A stretch of 64,000 nucleotides of DNA, from NCBI RefSeq assembly GCF_000143685.1, contig NC_014328.1:992001-1056000 (forward strand), in the 5' to 3' direction. Source of the stretch: Clostridium ljungdahlii DSM 13528 (GTDB taxonomy: Bacteria > Bacillota > Clostridia > Clostridiales > Clostridiaceae). This document shows positions 26,251 to 36,289 of the stretch, one piece after another (position 1 is the stretch's first letter; each line of letters starts with the position of its first letter). Under the pieces are notes generated by a model, which saw only the letters and a program-made list of their open reading frames with translations, was not told the DNA's origin and did not search any database. The translations under genes and the position numbers were made by a program.

Positions 26251-27614
26251 ATAAAAAACCAATTACAATGAGAAGAATTTTTTTTAGATATTTAGTAACT
26301 TTAGCTATTACATTTATCATTGTTTCAGCATTGTATTTTGAATTTGTTTTTTTGCTTATAAAGGCTAACGTATTTTTACCTGCAAATTATAGTGAAAATC
26401 TAGCTTTAAATGTAAAATCTAAACTTCAATCAGCACAGACTATAACAGAAAATATGATCCCTAAAGGATGTAAATTTGTTGTTTTTGACAAAAGTTATAG
26501 AGTAGTTAAAACAGATTTAAATTCTAAAGATTTAGATGAAGCAAAAAGATATGCGAAGGGAGAGGGATATAATAACCATTGGGCGACGAAACAGTATTAT
26601 ATCATACAAAGAAAAAATGGTTTATGCATACTTCAGTATTATATTATAATGAGATACAGTTCTGACTTTTTAAATAGTAATTTACCTAATCCTCAAGGAA
26701 TGTTTGTTTTAATGTATATTTTTTTATTTGTTACCATTATTTTTATAATTTCAACAATTTATGCACGAAAGCTAAAAAAACAGTTAAATCCCTTACTTGA
26801 AGTATCAGAAAAAATTAAACAACAGGATTTGGATTTTGAGATAACTCATTCAAGGATAAAAGAATTTGACAGTGTTTTATTGTCACTGTCAGATATGAAA
26901 GAGGAATTAAAAAAATCCCTAAAAGAGCAGTGGCATATTGAACAGGATAAAAGAAAGCAGATTTCAGCTCTTGCCCATGATATAAAAACACCCCTTGCAG
27001 TTATTAAGGGCAATGCAGAATTATTAATAGATTCACCTTTAAATGAGGAACAGAAGGAATATACAGCATTTATTCATAAAAATTCTAATCAAATTGAGAA
27101 ATATATAAAAACACTTATTGAATTATCTAAAGCAGAAGAAGGCTTTTGCATACAGCTAAGTAAAGTGAACACAGAAAAGTTTGTAGAAAATATTCATAAT
27201 CAATTAAATGCACTTGCATGCACAAAAAAGTTACAAGTTGAATTTGAGGAAGAGTGTTTGCCGCAAGAAATTATAATTGATCAAAATTTACTATACAGAG
27301 CAATTATGAATGTCATTTCTAATGGTGTGGATTACTCACCAGATAATGGTAGAATTTTTTTTAAAGCCGCAGGTTTTCAGGATAACATATGTTTTACTAT
27401 TACTGATAGTGGTAAAGGCTTTTCAAATAGAGACATTAAATTTGCTGCAGGACAATTCTATATGGGTGATAACAGCAGAACGTCTAAAACACACTATGGT
27501 ATGGGATTATTTATTGCCTGTTCTATCTTAAAACAGCATAAAGGAGAGATCCATATTGATAATTCACCTATTACAGGAGGAGGGCAAGTTACTCTTCAAA
27601 TTCCAGTACAATAA
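26241..27614 (+). CDS. Sensor histidine kinase, SpaK/NisK-like
   Basis: 457-residue membrane kinase. Two membrane segments (about residues 12-38 and 153-173) enclose an extracellular region of about 115 residues. A HAMP-like linker follows, then the dimerisation box SALAHDIKTPLAVIKGNAELL with the phosphoacceptor His, and ATPase motifs: the N box in AIMNVISNGVDYS, the G1 box DSGKGF and the G2-like segment HYGMGLFIA. It overlaps the response regulator. The large extracellular domain suggests direct sensing of a peptide antibiotic or cell-wall stress; this is inference from the neighbouring exporter. Confidence 0.93.
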   Translation: MGINKKPITMRRIFFRYLVTLAITFIIVSALYFEFVFLLIKANVFLPANYSENLALNVKSKLQSAQTITENMIPKGCKFVVFDKSYRVVKTDLNSKDLDEAKRYAKGEGYNNHWATKQYYIIQRKNGLCILQYYIIMRYSSDFLNSNLPNPQGMFVLMYIFLFVTIIFIISTIYARKLKKQLNPLLEVSEKIKQQDLDFEITHSRIKEFDSVLLSLSDMKEELKKSLKEQWHIEQDKRKQISALAHDIKTPLAVIKGNAELLIDSPLNEEQKEYTAFIHKNSNQIEKYIKTLIELSKAEEGFCIQLSKVNTEKFVENIHNQLNALACTKKLQVEFEEECLPQEIIIDQNLLYRAIMNVISNGVDYSPDNGRIFFKAAGFQDNICFTITDSGKGFSNRDIKFAAGQFYMGDNSRTSKTHYGMGLFIACSILKQHKGEIHIDNSPITGGGQVTLQIPVQ

Positions 27615-27689
27615 AATTTATATGACATTTTTTGAAAATAAATTTGCATAATTTAAATATTACTTATATAATAATTTTGAAGTTAACTA

Positions 27690-27715
27690 CCTTCTTTTTC
27701 GAGAAGGTTTTTTTT
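27690..27715 (+). terminator. Terminator after the two-component genes
   Basis: CCTTCT pairs with AGAAGG (27690-27707) and eight T residues follow. The stem is short but the T run is strong. Confidence 0.6.
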
Positions 27716-27779
27716 CGTAAATATGATGGAAATATAGAATTATTAATTATGAATATAAATATTTGAAAGGGGAAATTTT

Positions 27780-29729
27780 ATGGAGGGCAAAGAAAGAAAT
27801 GTCTATGATGTAAACTCCTTAACTTCATTGGAGAAACTTGAACCAGTACGTGTTAGACCGGGAATGTACATAGGCTCAACTGGCAGTAAAGGTCTCCATC
27901 ATTGTATATGGGAGCTTTTGGACAATGCTATAGATGAAATTTCCAATGGATTTGGAGATAGGGCATATGTTACCTTAAACAAGGATGGCAGCGTATCTGT
28001 ACAGGATAATGGAAGAGGAATACCTACTGGAATTCATCCTGTAAAGAAAAAAAATGGAGTGGAAATGGTGTTTACCGAACTTCATACAGGAGGGAAGTTC
28101 AATAATTCAGTGTACAAGACTTCAGGAGGTCTTCATGGTGTAGGGGCAGCAGTAGTGAATGCGCTCTCTACCTGGATGGAAGTAGAGGTCAGACAAAAGG
28201 GTCATGTATATAAACAAAGATTTGAATATGCTTATGATAAGTCACTAAAGAAGAATATGCCAGGAACACCAGTAACGGCTATTAAAGTAATAGGAAATAC
28301 AGATGATACTGGTACAAAAGTAACCTTTATGCCTGATAACAAAGTATTTTCTACAACCGATTTTAAAATTGATGTAATAGATGAAAGGTTAAAAGAATTA
28401 GCTTTCCAAAATAAAGGTATAACTTTAAAATTAATTGATAATACAGGAGAAGAAAGAGTAGAAAGGGAGTACCATTCAGAGAGGGGACTTCTGGATTTTA
28501 TAGATTATTTAAATGAGAGTAAAACACCTATTCATAAGGATCCAATATTATTTGAAGGAGAAAGAAAGATAAATGATTTAAGTATGTATGGAGAGGTGTG
28601 TATGCAATTTACAGATTCTACTACCTATCATATAGCAAGTTATGTAAATAATATTCCTACAACAGAATCGGGAACCCATGAAAGTGGATTTAAAACAGGT
28701 ATGACCAGGGCTTTTAAAGAATGGGCTAAAAAATTAAATTTACTTAAGGAAAAAGATAAGGAATTTGAAGGAGACGACTTAAGAGAAGGGATGACAGCTA
28801 TAGTTAAGATAAAAATAACTAATCCTATATTTGAAGGTCAAACCAAAACAAAGCTTGGAAATACAGAAGCCTATACTATGATGAATGATCTTGCCTATAC
28901 AAAGCTTTCAGAATGGATAGAAGATAATAAAGATATAGCATCTGCTATAATAAATAATGCTCTCCATGCTGCGGCAAGAAGAGAGAAGATAAAAAAGATA
29001 AATGATGCGGAAAAGAAAAAGATAGGTAAAGGTGCGGCCCCTCTTGCAGGAAAAGTTGCCGTATGCACATTAAAGGATTCTTCAAAATGTGAATTTATAG
29101 TAGTTGAAGGTGATTCTGCGGGAGGCTCTGCAAAACAGGCTAGAGATAGAAGATTTCAGACTATAATGCCTTCTAAGGGTAAAATTATGAATACGGAAAA
29201 ACAGAAGCTCGAAAACGTCCTTGGAAGTGAAGAACTCAAGATATTTAATACTGCTATAGGTACTGGAATACTTGAAAATTATAATGAAAGTGATTTAAGA
29301 TATGATAAAATTATAATTTTAAGTGATGCAGATGTAGATGGATATCATATAAGGTCCCTTTGGATGACTTATATATATAGATATATGAGACAGCTCATTT
29401 CAAATGGTCACCTTTATATAGCACTGCCGCCCCTTTATAAAGTATATAAGCAGAATAAAGGCAAAGAGGTAATTAAGTATGCCTATAGTGATGAGACACT
29501 GCCAGATGCAAAAAAGAAAATAGGAAAAGGTGTGCTTGTACAGAGATACAAAGGACTTGGTGAAATGAATCCAGACCAGCTCTGGGAAACTACTTTAAAT
29601 CCTGAAACGAGAACACTGCAGCAAATAACTATAGATGATGCTGCTAAAGCTGAAAAGATGGTATCACTTTTAATGGGAGATGTAGTTGCACCTAGAAAAA
29701 AATATATGTATAAATATGCACAATTTTAG
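27780..29729 (+). CDS. parE: Type IIA topoisomerase B subunit (ParE/GyrB-like)
   Basis: 649-residue ATPase and TOPRIM subunit. It contains the GHKL ATPase features VRPGMYIGSTGSKGLHH, ELLDNAIDE, VQDNGRGIP and GGLHGVGAAVVNAL, then the TOPRIM glutamate motif VVEGDSAGGSAKQARDR and metal motif LSDADVDGYHI, and a C-terminal VQRYKGLGEMNPDQLWETT. It forms a tetramer with the next gene. Location away from recF/dnaA and pairing with a parC-like partner favour topoisomerase IV over gyrase, but I cannot separate them firmly by reading. ATG after AAAGGGGA. Confidence 0.88.
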   Translation: MEGKERNVYDVNSLTSLEKLEPVRVRPGMYIGSTGSKGLHHCIWELLDNAIDEISNGFGDRAYVTLNKDGSVSVQDNGRGIPTGIHPVKKKNGVEMVFTELHTGGKFNNSVYKTSGGLHGVGAAVVNALSTWMEVEVRQKGHVYKQRFEYAYDKSLKKNMPGTPVTAIKVIGNTDDTGTKVTFMPDNKVFSTTDFKIDVIDERLKELAFQNKGITLKLIDNTGEERVEREYHSERGLLDFIDYLNESKTPIHKDPILFEGERKINDLSMYGEVCMQFTDSTTYHIASYVNNIPTTESGTHESGFKTGMTRAFKEWAKKLNLLKEKDKEFEGDDLREGMTAIVKIKITNPIFEGQTKTKLGNTEAYTMMNDLAYTKLSEWIEDNKDIASAIINNALHAAARREKIKKINDAEKKKIGKGAAPLAGKVAVCTLKDSSKCEFIVVEGDSAGGSAKQARDRRFQTIMPSKGKIMNTEKQKLENVLGSEELKIFNTAIGTGILENYNESDLRYDKIIILSDADVDGYHIRSLWMTYIYRYMRQLISNGHLYIALPPLYKVYKQNKGKEVIKYAYSDETLPDAKKKIGKGVLVQRYKGLGEMNPDQLWETTLNPETRTLQQITIDDAAKAEKMVSLLMGDVVAPRKKYMYKYAQF

Positions 29730-29807
29730 ATAATGCACAATTCGCAGTTAATGAAATTTAATTATATAACCTTATAGCTTAAAGTGAAAGAATCGGAGGA
29801 AATGGAT

Positions 29808-32672
29808 TTGGTTAAGAACACAGTAATTCCAAAAGATAACAATATAATAAAAATTCCTATAGAAGAAGCTATGCCGGACAATTATCTTCCTTATGCAGTA
29901 GAAGTGGCAAAGGACAGGGCACTTCCTGATGTCAGAGATGGGTTAAAACCTGTACATAGAAGGATAATATATGGTTCATATATGTTAAAGGCTTTTCCAG
30001 ACAAACCATATTACAAGTCTGCAAGGATAGTAGGAGACATCCTTGGAAAATATCATCCTCATGGAGATACTTCCGTATATGACGCCATGGTAATACTAGC
30101 CCAAGATTTTACAACTAGGATGCCAATTATAGATGGTCATGGAAATTGGGGAAGTCAGGATGGAGATAGTGCAGCTGCCATGCGTTATACAGAAGCAAGA
30201 CTTACACCTATTGCTATGGAAATGATAAGAGATATAGAAAAAGGTGTAGTAAATATGGTGGACAATTATTCTGGATCTGAAAAGGAACCGGAAGTTCTTC
30301 CTGCAAGATATCCCAACTTACTTGTAAATGGAGCTTTTGGAATAGCTGTAGGTCTTGCCACTAACATACCCCCACATAATTTGAGAGAAGTAATAGATGC
30401 TACTGTAGCATATATTGATAATAGAGATATAACTGTAGAGGAACTTATGAATTACATAAAAGGACCGGATTTGCCTACAGGAGGAATAATTATAGGTAAA
30501 AAATCTATGATTTCAGCCTATGAAACAGGAGAAGGAAAAGTTACATTAAGGGCCAAGACTTCCATAGAGAAATTGGACAGCGGAAGACTTGGAATAGTTA
30601 TTACAGAGTTTCCTTATAGAAGGAGTAAGGCAAAATTACTTCAGGTAATTTCTGAAATGACTGCAGACAAAAGGTATGCAAGGGCACTAGAGCCTATATC
30701 GGATATAAGAGATGAATCTGATAGAAGTGGTATAAGAGCAGTAATAGAATTTAAAAAATCTACAGATATGAAATTGGCTCAGAAGATTTTAAAATATTTA
30801 CTGAAGAAAACGGACCTTCAATGCAATATATCTTTTAACATGGTAGCATTAGGAGATGGAAAGCCAATAACTATGGGATTAAAACTCATATTGAAATATT
30901 ATGTGGAATACCAAAAAGAAATCATAACAAAGAGAACTAAAAGGGAATTGGAAGAAGCAAAAAAGAGATTTCATATTGTAGAGGGATTTATAAAAGCTCT
31001 GGGAATAATGGATGAAATTATAAAGACTATTAGAAGTTCTAAATCGAAAAAAGATGCGGCTTCAAACCTTATGGAACAGTTTGATTTTACATACCCCCAG
31101 GCGGAGGCTATACTGGAGCTTATGCTGTACAGGCTCACTGGACTTGAAATAGATTCTTTTGAAAAAGAACATGAAAAACTTTTGAAAGTTATAAAAAAAC
31201 TTACTAAAATATTGGAAAGTGAGAAGGAAATTCTGAAAGTTATAAAAAAAGAACTTATTGAAGTTGGAGAAAAATATGGAGACGATAGAAGAACTGCTAT
31301 TGTTGAAGAAGATGAGAAGGCAAAAATAGATGTAGATGAAATTATAATAGATGAAGATATAGTTATTACTATGTCAAAAGAGGGATATATAAAGAGGACC
31401 TCTTTAAAAAGTTATAATCGCTCTAGTGGAAAAGTTGAAGACATAGAATATAGAGAAGGAGATTTTAACGAGTATTTCATAAATTCCAGCACAAAAGATA
31501 CCCTTATGTTCTTTACAGATTCCGGTGATATGTATAGGATTAGAGGAATGGATATCCCTGAGTTTAAGTGGAAGGAAAAAGGAGAAAAGCTGGATAATTT
31601 AATAAAGGGAATTGATTTAGAAAAAAATCATATAACTGCAGTATATAGTATAAAAGATTTTAATTTGCAAAAGGATTTTGTGTTTTTTACTAGCATTGGT
31701 GGAATAAAGAGAACAGGAATTGAGTCATTCGTCACAAATTATACAAAACTTATGGCATTGAAATTAAAAAATGGGGAAAAACTTATAGGGGTAGAACTTG
31801 TTGATAGAAGTGCAAATGTAGAATTTATAAAAGTAGAAACTAAGTCCGGACTTGAGTTTACAGTAAGAAGTCCAGAAATTAATTTAGAAGATAGAAATAT
31901 AGTTACTACACCACTTGTTACATTACAAGGGGAAGATTTTGCGGTAAAGATGGATTTTTCAACAGAACCAGAATATAAAGAGTTTTACATAAACATAAAT
32001 AAGTCTGGAATAATTAAAGTTTTAAATTCAGGAAAATCTTCTAAAAGTGTGTTTACCAATTCTTCAAGTTACATATTGATATTTACATTAGATGGAGAAG
32101 TTCTTTCTATACCTGCTTTTATGCTTCAGAACGTAGATAATAGTGGCATAGATATTAAGGTACTTATGAAGAATATAGACGTAGGTAACATATTAAAGAT
32201 AATTTCTGTGGAAGACTTTGATTGTGGATATGTATACTTTTTTACCCAATATGGTATGGTAAAAAAGACCGCATTAATGGAATTTAAGCAGATTGCTGGA
32301 TGTTCTACTGCTTATAAATTTAAGGATAAAAAAGATTCTCTTGTAAATGTAGAATACAGTGACAAGGAAGAAATAGAAATATTTTTAATAACTGAAAGAG
32401 GGATGGGAATAAAGTTTAAAGCAAATACCGTAAATACTATGGGAAAATTAGCTGCAGGTGTTACAGCTATAAGTTTAAAGGAAGATGATAAGGTAGCATA
32501 TTGTTTTCTTATAGATGGTAATGATAGTAAAGATTATAAGCTAAATCTAATTTCTGAAAAAGGAAACAAAGAGCAGATAAATGTAAAAGATGTAGTTCTT
32601 CAGAATAGAGCAGGAAGGGGAAAAAGCATTATGCTCATAGTTATGGATGATAAGGTTAAAAAAGTTTATTAA
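29808..32672 (+). CDS. parC: Type IIA topoisomerase A subunit (ParC/GyrA-like)
   Basis: DNA breakage-reunion subunit of about 955 residues. The N-terminal part has [27 protein letters not shown], the region of quinolone resistance ([14 protein letters not shown]), and the catalytic tyrosine in [11 protein letters not shown]. Coiled-coil and C-terminal beta-propeller segments follow. Near the end, QNRAGRG resembles a GyrA-box but sits in the last blade rather than the first, so gyrase-like wrapping is uncertain. The strong GGAGGA at 29795 fits TTG 29808 best; ATG 29802 would be only one base from it. Coupled to the B subunit gene. Confidence 0.87.
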   Translation: MVKNTVIPKDNNIIKIPIEEAMPDNYLPYAVEVAKDRALPDVRDGLKPVHRRIIYGSYMLKAFPDKPYYKSARIVGDILGKYHPHGDTSVYDAMVILAQDFTTRMPIIDGHGNWGSQDGDSAAAMRYTEARLTPIAMEMIRDIEKGVVNMVDNYSGSEKEPEVLPARYPNLLVNGAFGIAVGLATNIPPHNLREVIDATVAYIDNRDITVEELMNYIKGPDLPTGGIIIGKKSMISAYETGEGKVTLRAKTSIEKLDSGRLGIVITEFPYRRSKAKLLQVISEMTADKRYARALEPISDIRDESDRSGIRAVIEFKKSTDMKLAQKILKYLLKKTDLQCNISFNMVALGDGKPITMGLKLILKYYVEYQKEIITKRTKRELEEAKKRFHIVEGFIKALGIMDEIIKTIRSSKSKKDAASNLMEQFDFTYPQAEAILELMLYRLTGLEIDSFEKEHEKLLKVIKKLTKILESEKEILKVIKKELIEVGEKYGDDRRTAIVEEDEKAKIDVDEIIIDEDIVITMSKEGYIKRTSLKSYNRSSGKVEDIEYREGDFNEYFINSSTKDTLMFFTDSGDMYRIRGMDIPEFKWKEKGEKLDNLIKGIDLEKNHITAVYSIKDFNLQKDFVFFTSIGGIKRTGIESFVTNYTKLMALKLKNGEKLIGVELVDRSANVEFIKVETKSGLEFTVRSPEINLEDRNIVTTPLVTLQGEDFAVKMDFSTEPEYKEFYININKSGIIKVLNSGKSSKSVFTNSSSYILIFTLDGEVLSIPAFMLQNVDNSGIDIKVLMKNIDVGNILKIISVEDFDCGYVYFFTQYGMVKKTALMEFKQIAGCSTAYKFKDKKDSLVNVEYSDKEEIEIFLITERGMGIKFKANTVNTMGKLAAGVTAISLKEDDKVAYCFLIDGNDSKDYKLNLISEKGNKEQINVKDVVLQNRAGRGKSIMLIVMDDKVKKVY

Positions 32673-32708
32673 ATACTTAATTTTCACGCATATGAAAATA
32701 ATAATGTT

Positions 32709-32834
32709 CAAATAACAAGGAACAGATAAAGGTGATTTCCCTCGTACCTTAGGAAATCTATAATTTTAATATTTTCTTACGTTAGGAAGAAAATTATCCT
32801 AATTTGATATTTGAACTTTGAAATTTGTTATTTA
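32709..32834 (+). repeat. Family B palindromic element, copy B2
   Basis: Shares with B1 and B3 the blocks GATTTCCCTCGTACCTTAGG, AAATCTATAATTTTAATATT, TACGTTAGGAAGAAAATT and the end TTGAACTTTG...TTGTTATTT. Two internal hairpins are visible: GATTTCC/GGAAATC around the core loop, and TTTTCTT/AAGAAAA around ACGTTAGG. It lies between parC and its terminator. Confidence 0.75.
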
Positions 32835-32837
32835 AAG

Positions 32838-32893
32838 AGAGTCATACTTTAAAAGAACTAACATAACTGGTTCTTTTAAAGTATGGCTCTTTT
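32838..32893 (+). terminator. Intrinsic terminator after the topoisomerase genes
   Basis: CATACTTTAAAAGAAC and its exact complement (32843-32858, 32870-32885), extended by AGAG/CTCT after one mismatch, then TTTT. It lies on the far side of element B2 from parC, as if B2 had been inserted between gene and terminator. Confidence 0.8.
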
Positions 32894-32985
32894 CTGTGAG
32901 TTTTAAAATAAATAAGATAAAGATATTAAATACTCAACTTTTTAATAATAAACTATATATAGTATAATTGAGTTATAGTAAAAAA

Positions 32986-33190
32986 CTATTAAATAGGTAT
33001 TCTATTTAATAGTAAATTTATGCTTAGAAATATTTTTACAATAATGAAGCACATTTAAATATTTTGCATATAAGCCTTAGTAAAAAATTTGTAAAAAACT
33101 TAGAATTTTTTACTTAGATTTATCAAAATATTTGACTGGCTAAAGGTTGTAAAAATATTCGGAGAATAAATTAATTTTCAATCTAGAAAT
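32986..33190. repeat. Family C element, copy C3 (centre deleted), with flanking palindrome
   Basis: From about 33017 it follows C2: CTTAGAAATATTTTTACAA, CACATTTAAATATTTTG, ATAAGCCTTAGTA, AAATTTGTAAAAAACTTAG, then directly CTTAGATTTATCAAAATATT, GGTTGTAAAAATATTCGGAG. The apex with the CTCGTACCTCA core is missing, leaving a shorter hairpin. Just before it, CTATTAAATAG (32986-32996) and its exact complement (33002-33012) form a separate small palindrome. It lies immediately upstream of the lipoate ligase gene, in its leader or promoter region. Confidence 0.65.
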
Positions 33191-33226
33191 CATTATGTAT
33201 TACATATGCGAAAAGGAGAAAAAATA

Positions 33227-34216
33227 ATGATAAACGTTGTTAATAACTCAAATAATCCATATTTTAACCTTGCCCTTGAGGAATATTTTGTGAAATATAA
33301 AGATTTAGGGGAAGATATATTAATATTGTGGCAGAATGAACCAGTTATAGTAGTTGGCAAAAATCAAAATACTTATGAAGAATTAGATCTGGAATATGTA
33401 GATAAAAACAATATTAAAGTTGTGAGAAGATTGTCTGGTGGAGGTGCAGTATACCATGATCTTGGCAACTTGAATTTTACTATAATAAAAAATAAATCCA
33501 AACTGCATAAAAACGATTTCTCTTTCTTTTCACTGCCAGTAGTATCCTGTCTAAATAAGCTGGGAGTTAAAGCAACTTTCAGCGGCAGAAATGACATTTT
33601 AATAGATGGAAAAAAGTTTTCTGGTAATTCACAGTATTTTCATAAGGAAAAGTTATTGCATCATGGAACTATTTTATTTTCAAGTGATTTAACTATATTG
33701 TCAAAGGCATTAAAAGTAAAAAAAGAAAAATTTGAATCTAAGGGAATCAAATCGGTAAAAAGCAGAGTTACAAATATAAGTGAACATATTGATAAAGGAT
33801 TATCTCTTATAAAATTTAAAGATATGTTAATTCAATGCTTTTTTGAAAGCAGAAAAGAAAATCCTAAAACTTATGTTTTAAGTGAAGAAGATACGAAAAA
33901 TATAAATGAACTTGTTAACAATAAATATGGCACCTGGGAATGGAATTTTGGAAAATCTCCTAAGTTTAATTATAATAAAGAAATGAGATTTGATGCAGGA
34001 AGTATATGTGTAAAGGTAAATGTAATTGATGGAATAATGAAAGAATTTAAAGTAGAGGGCGACTTCTTTGAGGAAAATCCTATAAAGGAAATGGAAGATC
34101 TATTTATTGATAAAAAGTTTAATATTGAAGATATAAAAAATATTATAGAAAAAAATGATGTGTCAAAATATATTTTAAAACTAACTAATGATGACTTTAT
34201 GAAATTATTTTTATGA
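33227..34216 (+). CDS. lplA: Lipoate--protein ligase
   Basis: 329-residue enzyme that activates lipoate with ATP and attaches it to lipoyl domains, for example of the glycine cleavage H protein or 2-oxoacid dehydrogenases. Family motifs are VVGKNQNTYEELD, RRLSGGGAVYHDLGNLNFTII, GRNDILIDGKKFSGNSQY with the active-site Lys, and HHGTILFSSDL. A C-terminal accessory domain of about 80 residues is present, which is needed for lipoate activation in LplA. ATG 33227 has AAAGGAG upstream; the earlier ATG at 33206 precedes that site. No lipoyl protein gene is nearby. Confidence 0.94.
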   Translation: MINVVNNSNNPYFNLALEEYFVKYKDLGEDILILWQNEPVIVVGKNQNTYEELDLEYVDKNNIKVVRRLSGGGAVYHDLGNLNFTIIKNKSKLHKNDFSFFSLPVVSCLNKLGVKATFSGRNDILIDGKKFSGNSQYFHKEKLLHHGTILFSSDLTILSKALKVKKEKFESKGIKSVKSRVTNISEHIDKGLSLIKFKDMLIQCFFESRKENPKTYVLSEEDTKNINELVNNKYGTWEWNFGKSPKFNYNKEMRFDAGSICVKVNVIDGIMKEFKVEGDFFEENPIKEMEDLFIDKKFNIEDIKNIIEKNDVSKYILKLTNDDFMKLFL

Positions 34217-34352
34217 TTTTATCCGATGACTACCTGCTCTAATACTCTCACTTCTCCAAGTGTGAGTAAAGAGCAGCTACATCCCTGGATAACGATTTCT
34301 AAGCATCATGTGGAGTCAAAACTCCATCTGATGTCAAGAACTCTGTTTATAT
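34217..34352 (+). repeat. Family A multi-hairpin element, copy A3
   Basis: Begins at once after the lplA stop: TTTTATCCGATGACTACC, with outer stem TTATCC/GGATAA, second stem CTGCTCT/AGAGCAG, small internal loop, and third stem CTCACTT with AAGTGTGAG. After CCCTGGATAACGATTTCTAA comes a GGAGT/ACTCC hairpin and the family end CAAGAACTCTGTTTATAT. This is the clearest copy for the fold. It may act as the lplA transcript end, or as the leader of the DJ-1 gene 50 bases downstream. Confidence 0.78.
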
Positions 34353-34404
34353 GTATAATTATAAATTTAATACTGTGTTATAATTTATTTGAGGTGGTTG
34401 TGTT

Positions 34405-34959
34405 ATGAAAAAGGCTATAGTTTTACTTGCAAGAGGTTTTGAAGAAGTAGAGGCTTTAACTTGTGTAGATGTTTTGAGAAGAGGAGGGGTACACTGTATA
34501 ACTTGTTCTATAAATTCTGAAGATGATGTAATGGGTACCCATGAGATACATGTAAAAGCTAACAGCTTATTAGAAAAAACAAATACTGATAAATATGATG
34601 CTTTAATAATACCTGGTGGAATGCCTGGAGCAGCTAATTTGAGGGATAACCCTGAGGTTATACAAGTTGTAAAAGACTTCAATAATTCTAACAAGATAGT
34701 AGGTGCTATTTGTGCAGGACCTATAGTATTAAAAAAGGCAGGTATTATTGAGAATAAAAAGGTAACTTCCTATCCAGGATATGAAAATGATATAGCACCT
34801 GTAAGCTATAGTGAGGATGTAGTGGTTCAAGATGGAAATATTATAACAAGTAGAGGTCCTGCTACTGCCATGCATTTTGCTTTTAAAGTTTTAGAAAATT
34901 TGGCAGATAAGAGGACTGTGGAAAAATTAAAGAAAGATATGCTTTTTAATTTAGTTTGA
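34405..34959 (+). CDS. DJ-1/PfpI family protein (YajL/ThiJ-like)
   Basis: 184-residue cytoplasmic protein. The N-terminal strand VLLARGFEEVEALTCVDVLRRGG carries the conserved Glu, and the nucleophile elbow GAICAGPIVLKKAGI carries the reactive Cys near residue 105. TSRGPATAMHFAFKVLE at the C-terminus is typical of the DJ-1/YajL branch. Members act as stress-response proteins, proposed deglycases or chaperones; the true activity is debated. ATG after GAGGTGGTTG. Only about 50 bases separate it from the next gene, so co-transcription with the M16 peptidase is likely. Confidence 0.93.
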   Translation: MKKAIVLLARGFEEVEALTCVDVLRRGGVHCITCSINSEDDVMGTHEIHVKANSLLEKTNTDKYDALIIPGGMPGAANLRDNPEVIQVVKDFNNSNKIVGAICAGPIVLKKAGIIENKKVTSYPGYENDIAPVSYSEDVVVQDGNIITSRGPATAMHFAFKVLENLADKRTVEKLKKDMLFNLV

Positions 34960-35008
34960 CAGTATTATAATGTAAATAGAAAATATGAAATACATATGGA
35001 GGCAAAAC

Positions 35009-36241
35009 TTGCAAGAATATATACTGGATAATGGGTTGAAATTGTTATATGAATATAGAGAAGGAAAAGTAACTTCCCTCTGTATAGGTTTTAATGCAGG
35101 GGCACTGGAAGAAGAAAAAAAATTTCATTTAGGTACAGCTCATGCAGTAGAACACCTTATATCTAAGGGAAGTAAAAATAGAAGTGAAAATCAGATAAAT
35201 TCTGAACTTGAAGGTATATTTGGATTTGAAAATGCTATGACAAATTATCCCTACACAATTTATTATGGTACATGTCTCTCAGAGGATTTGGAAAGAGCAG
35301 TTGAACTTTACAGCGACCTGCTCTTGAATCCTCTTTTTTCAACTAAAGGTTTTAGGGAAGAGATAAATGTAATACTTCAGGAAGTTAAAGAATGGGAAGA
35401 CGATATGTATAGGCATTGTGAGAGTACTCTTTTTAGAAATTCCTTTAAAAAAAGGAGGATAAGAGAACTTATAGTAGGCAATAGAAGCAGCATAGAATCA
35501 ATTACTTTGGATGAAATAAAAAGTTTTTATGATGATTTTTATTTTCCTGAAAATTGTACCATTTGTGTATGTTCGCCTTTAAATATTAGCTTTATAAGGG
35601 ACATAATAAGCACGTATTTTGGATTATGGAAAAGTGATTTAAAAAAATATGTGCATGAAAAAAGTTTGTGCGAAGCAGTGAGAAATGGAGTGTTTGAAGA
35701 AATTGTACCAGGTATAACTGGAGCTAAAATTCAATATATATTTGATATACAAAAATTAAATCATAAGGAATTCAAAGCGCTGCTTCTTCTTAATGCTGCT
35801 TTTGGACAGGGCACAGATAGTATTCTTTTTAATAAGATAAGGACAGAAAACGCACTGGCCTATGAGGTTAGAAGCAGCATAAAAAATGAAAGGGGAATAA
35901 AACTTCTTTCTATAAATATGGGCACTTCTTTTGAAAGTGTAAAAAGAGCGATTTCTATAACTTCAGACACAATAGACAGATTGAAATGTTTAAAAGGGTA
36001 CTTTACTGGGACTAAAATAAAGGCTTTAAGTAAAAGTATAAATTTAAAAAGAGAAATAAAATTTGAAAGATCCATTGAATTTTGTAAAGAAGTTGTTACT
36101 TCTGAACTTATGCAAAGAGGGTGCAGGTATGATGGTTATTCAAATATATATAATTTAGATGATGTTCGGGAAGAAGATATAATTGAAGTTGCAAACAAGG
36201 TTATGGTTAAACCCTCTATACAGATTTTAACTGGAAACTAA
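35009..36241 (+). CDS. M16-family zinc peptidase
   Basis: 411-residue insulinase-like metallopeptidase. It opens with YILDNGLKLLYEYREGKVTSLCIGFNAGALEE, followed by the inverted zinc motif HAVEHL (HxxEH), which keeps both His and the catalytic Glu; the third ligand should be a Glu about 75 residues later in LQEVKEWEDD. The C-terminal half is the usual degenerate repeat (NKIRTENALAYEVRSS). One M16 pair fits a soluble bacterial processing-type peptidase. GGAGG at 34998 points to TTG 35009; the earlier ATG at 34985 precedes that site. Substrate unknown. Confidence 0.9.
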   Translation: MQEYILDNGLKLLYEYREGKVTSLCIGFNAGALEEEKKFHLGTAHAVEHLISKGSKNRSENQINSELEGIFGFENAMTNYPYTIYYGTCLSEDLERAVELYSDLLLNPLFSTKGFREEINVILQEVKEWEDDMYRHCESTLFRNSFKKRRIRELIVGNRSSIESITLDEIKSFYDDFYFPENCTICVCSPLNISFIRDIISTYFGLWKSDLKKYVHEKSLCEAVRNGVFEEIVPGITGAKIQYIFDIQKLNHKEFKALLLLNAAFGQGTDSILFNKIRTENALAYEVRSSIKNERGIKLLSINMGTSFESVKRAISITSDTIDRLKCLKGYFTGTKIKALSKSINLKREIKFERSIEFCKEVVTSELMQRGCRYDGYSNIYNLDDVREEDIIEVANKVMVKPSIQILTGN

Positions 36242-36244
36242 ATT

Positions 36245-36268
36245 AATTCACAAATTGTGAATTGATTA
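36245..36268. repeat. Short palindrome, copy 2 of 2
   Basis: Identical over 24 bases to 2685-2708: arms TTCACAA and TTGTGAA followed by TTGATTA. As in copy 1, it lies between a stop codon (three bases before) and the next ribosome site. Confidence 0.6.
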
Positions 36269-36289
36269 CTAAAAAAGGGGGTGTTGTTA

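Noticed and set aside
27780..32672. Assignment as the housekeeping gyrase
   Set aside because: No dnaA/recF neighbours and no GyrA-box in the first propeller blade; topoisomerase IV fits better, though not proven.
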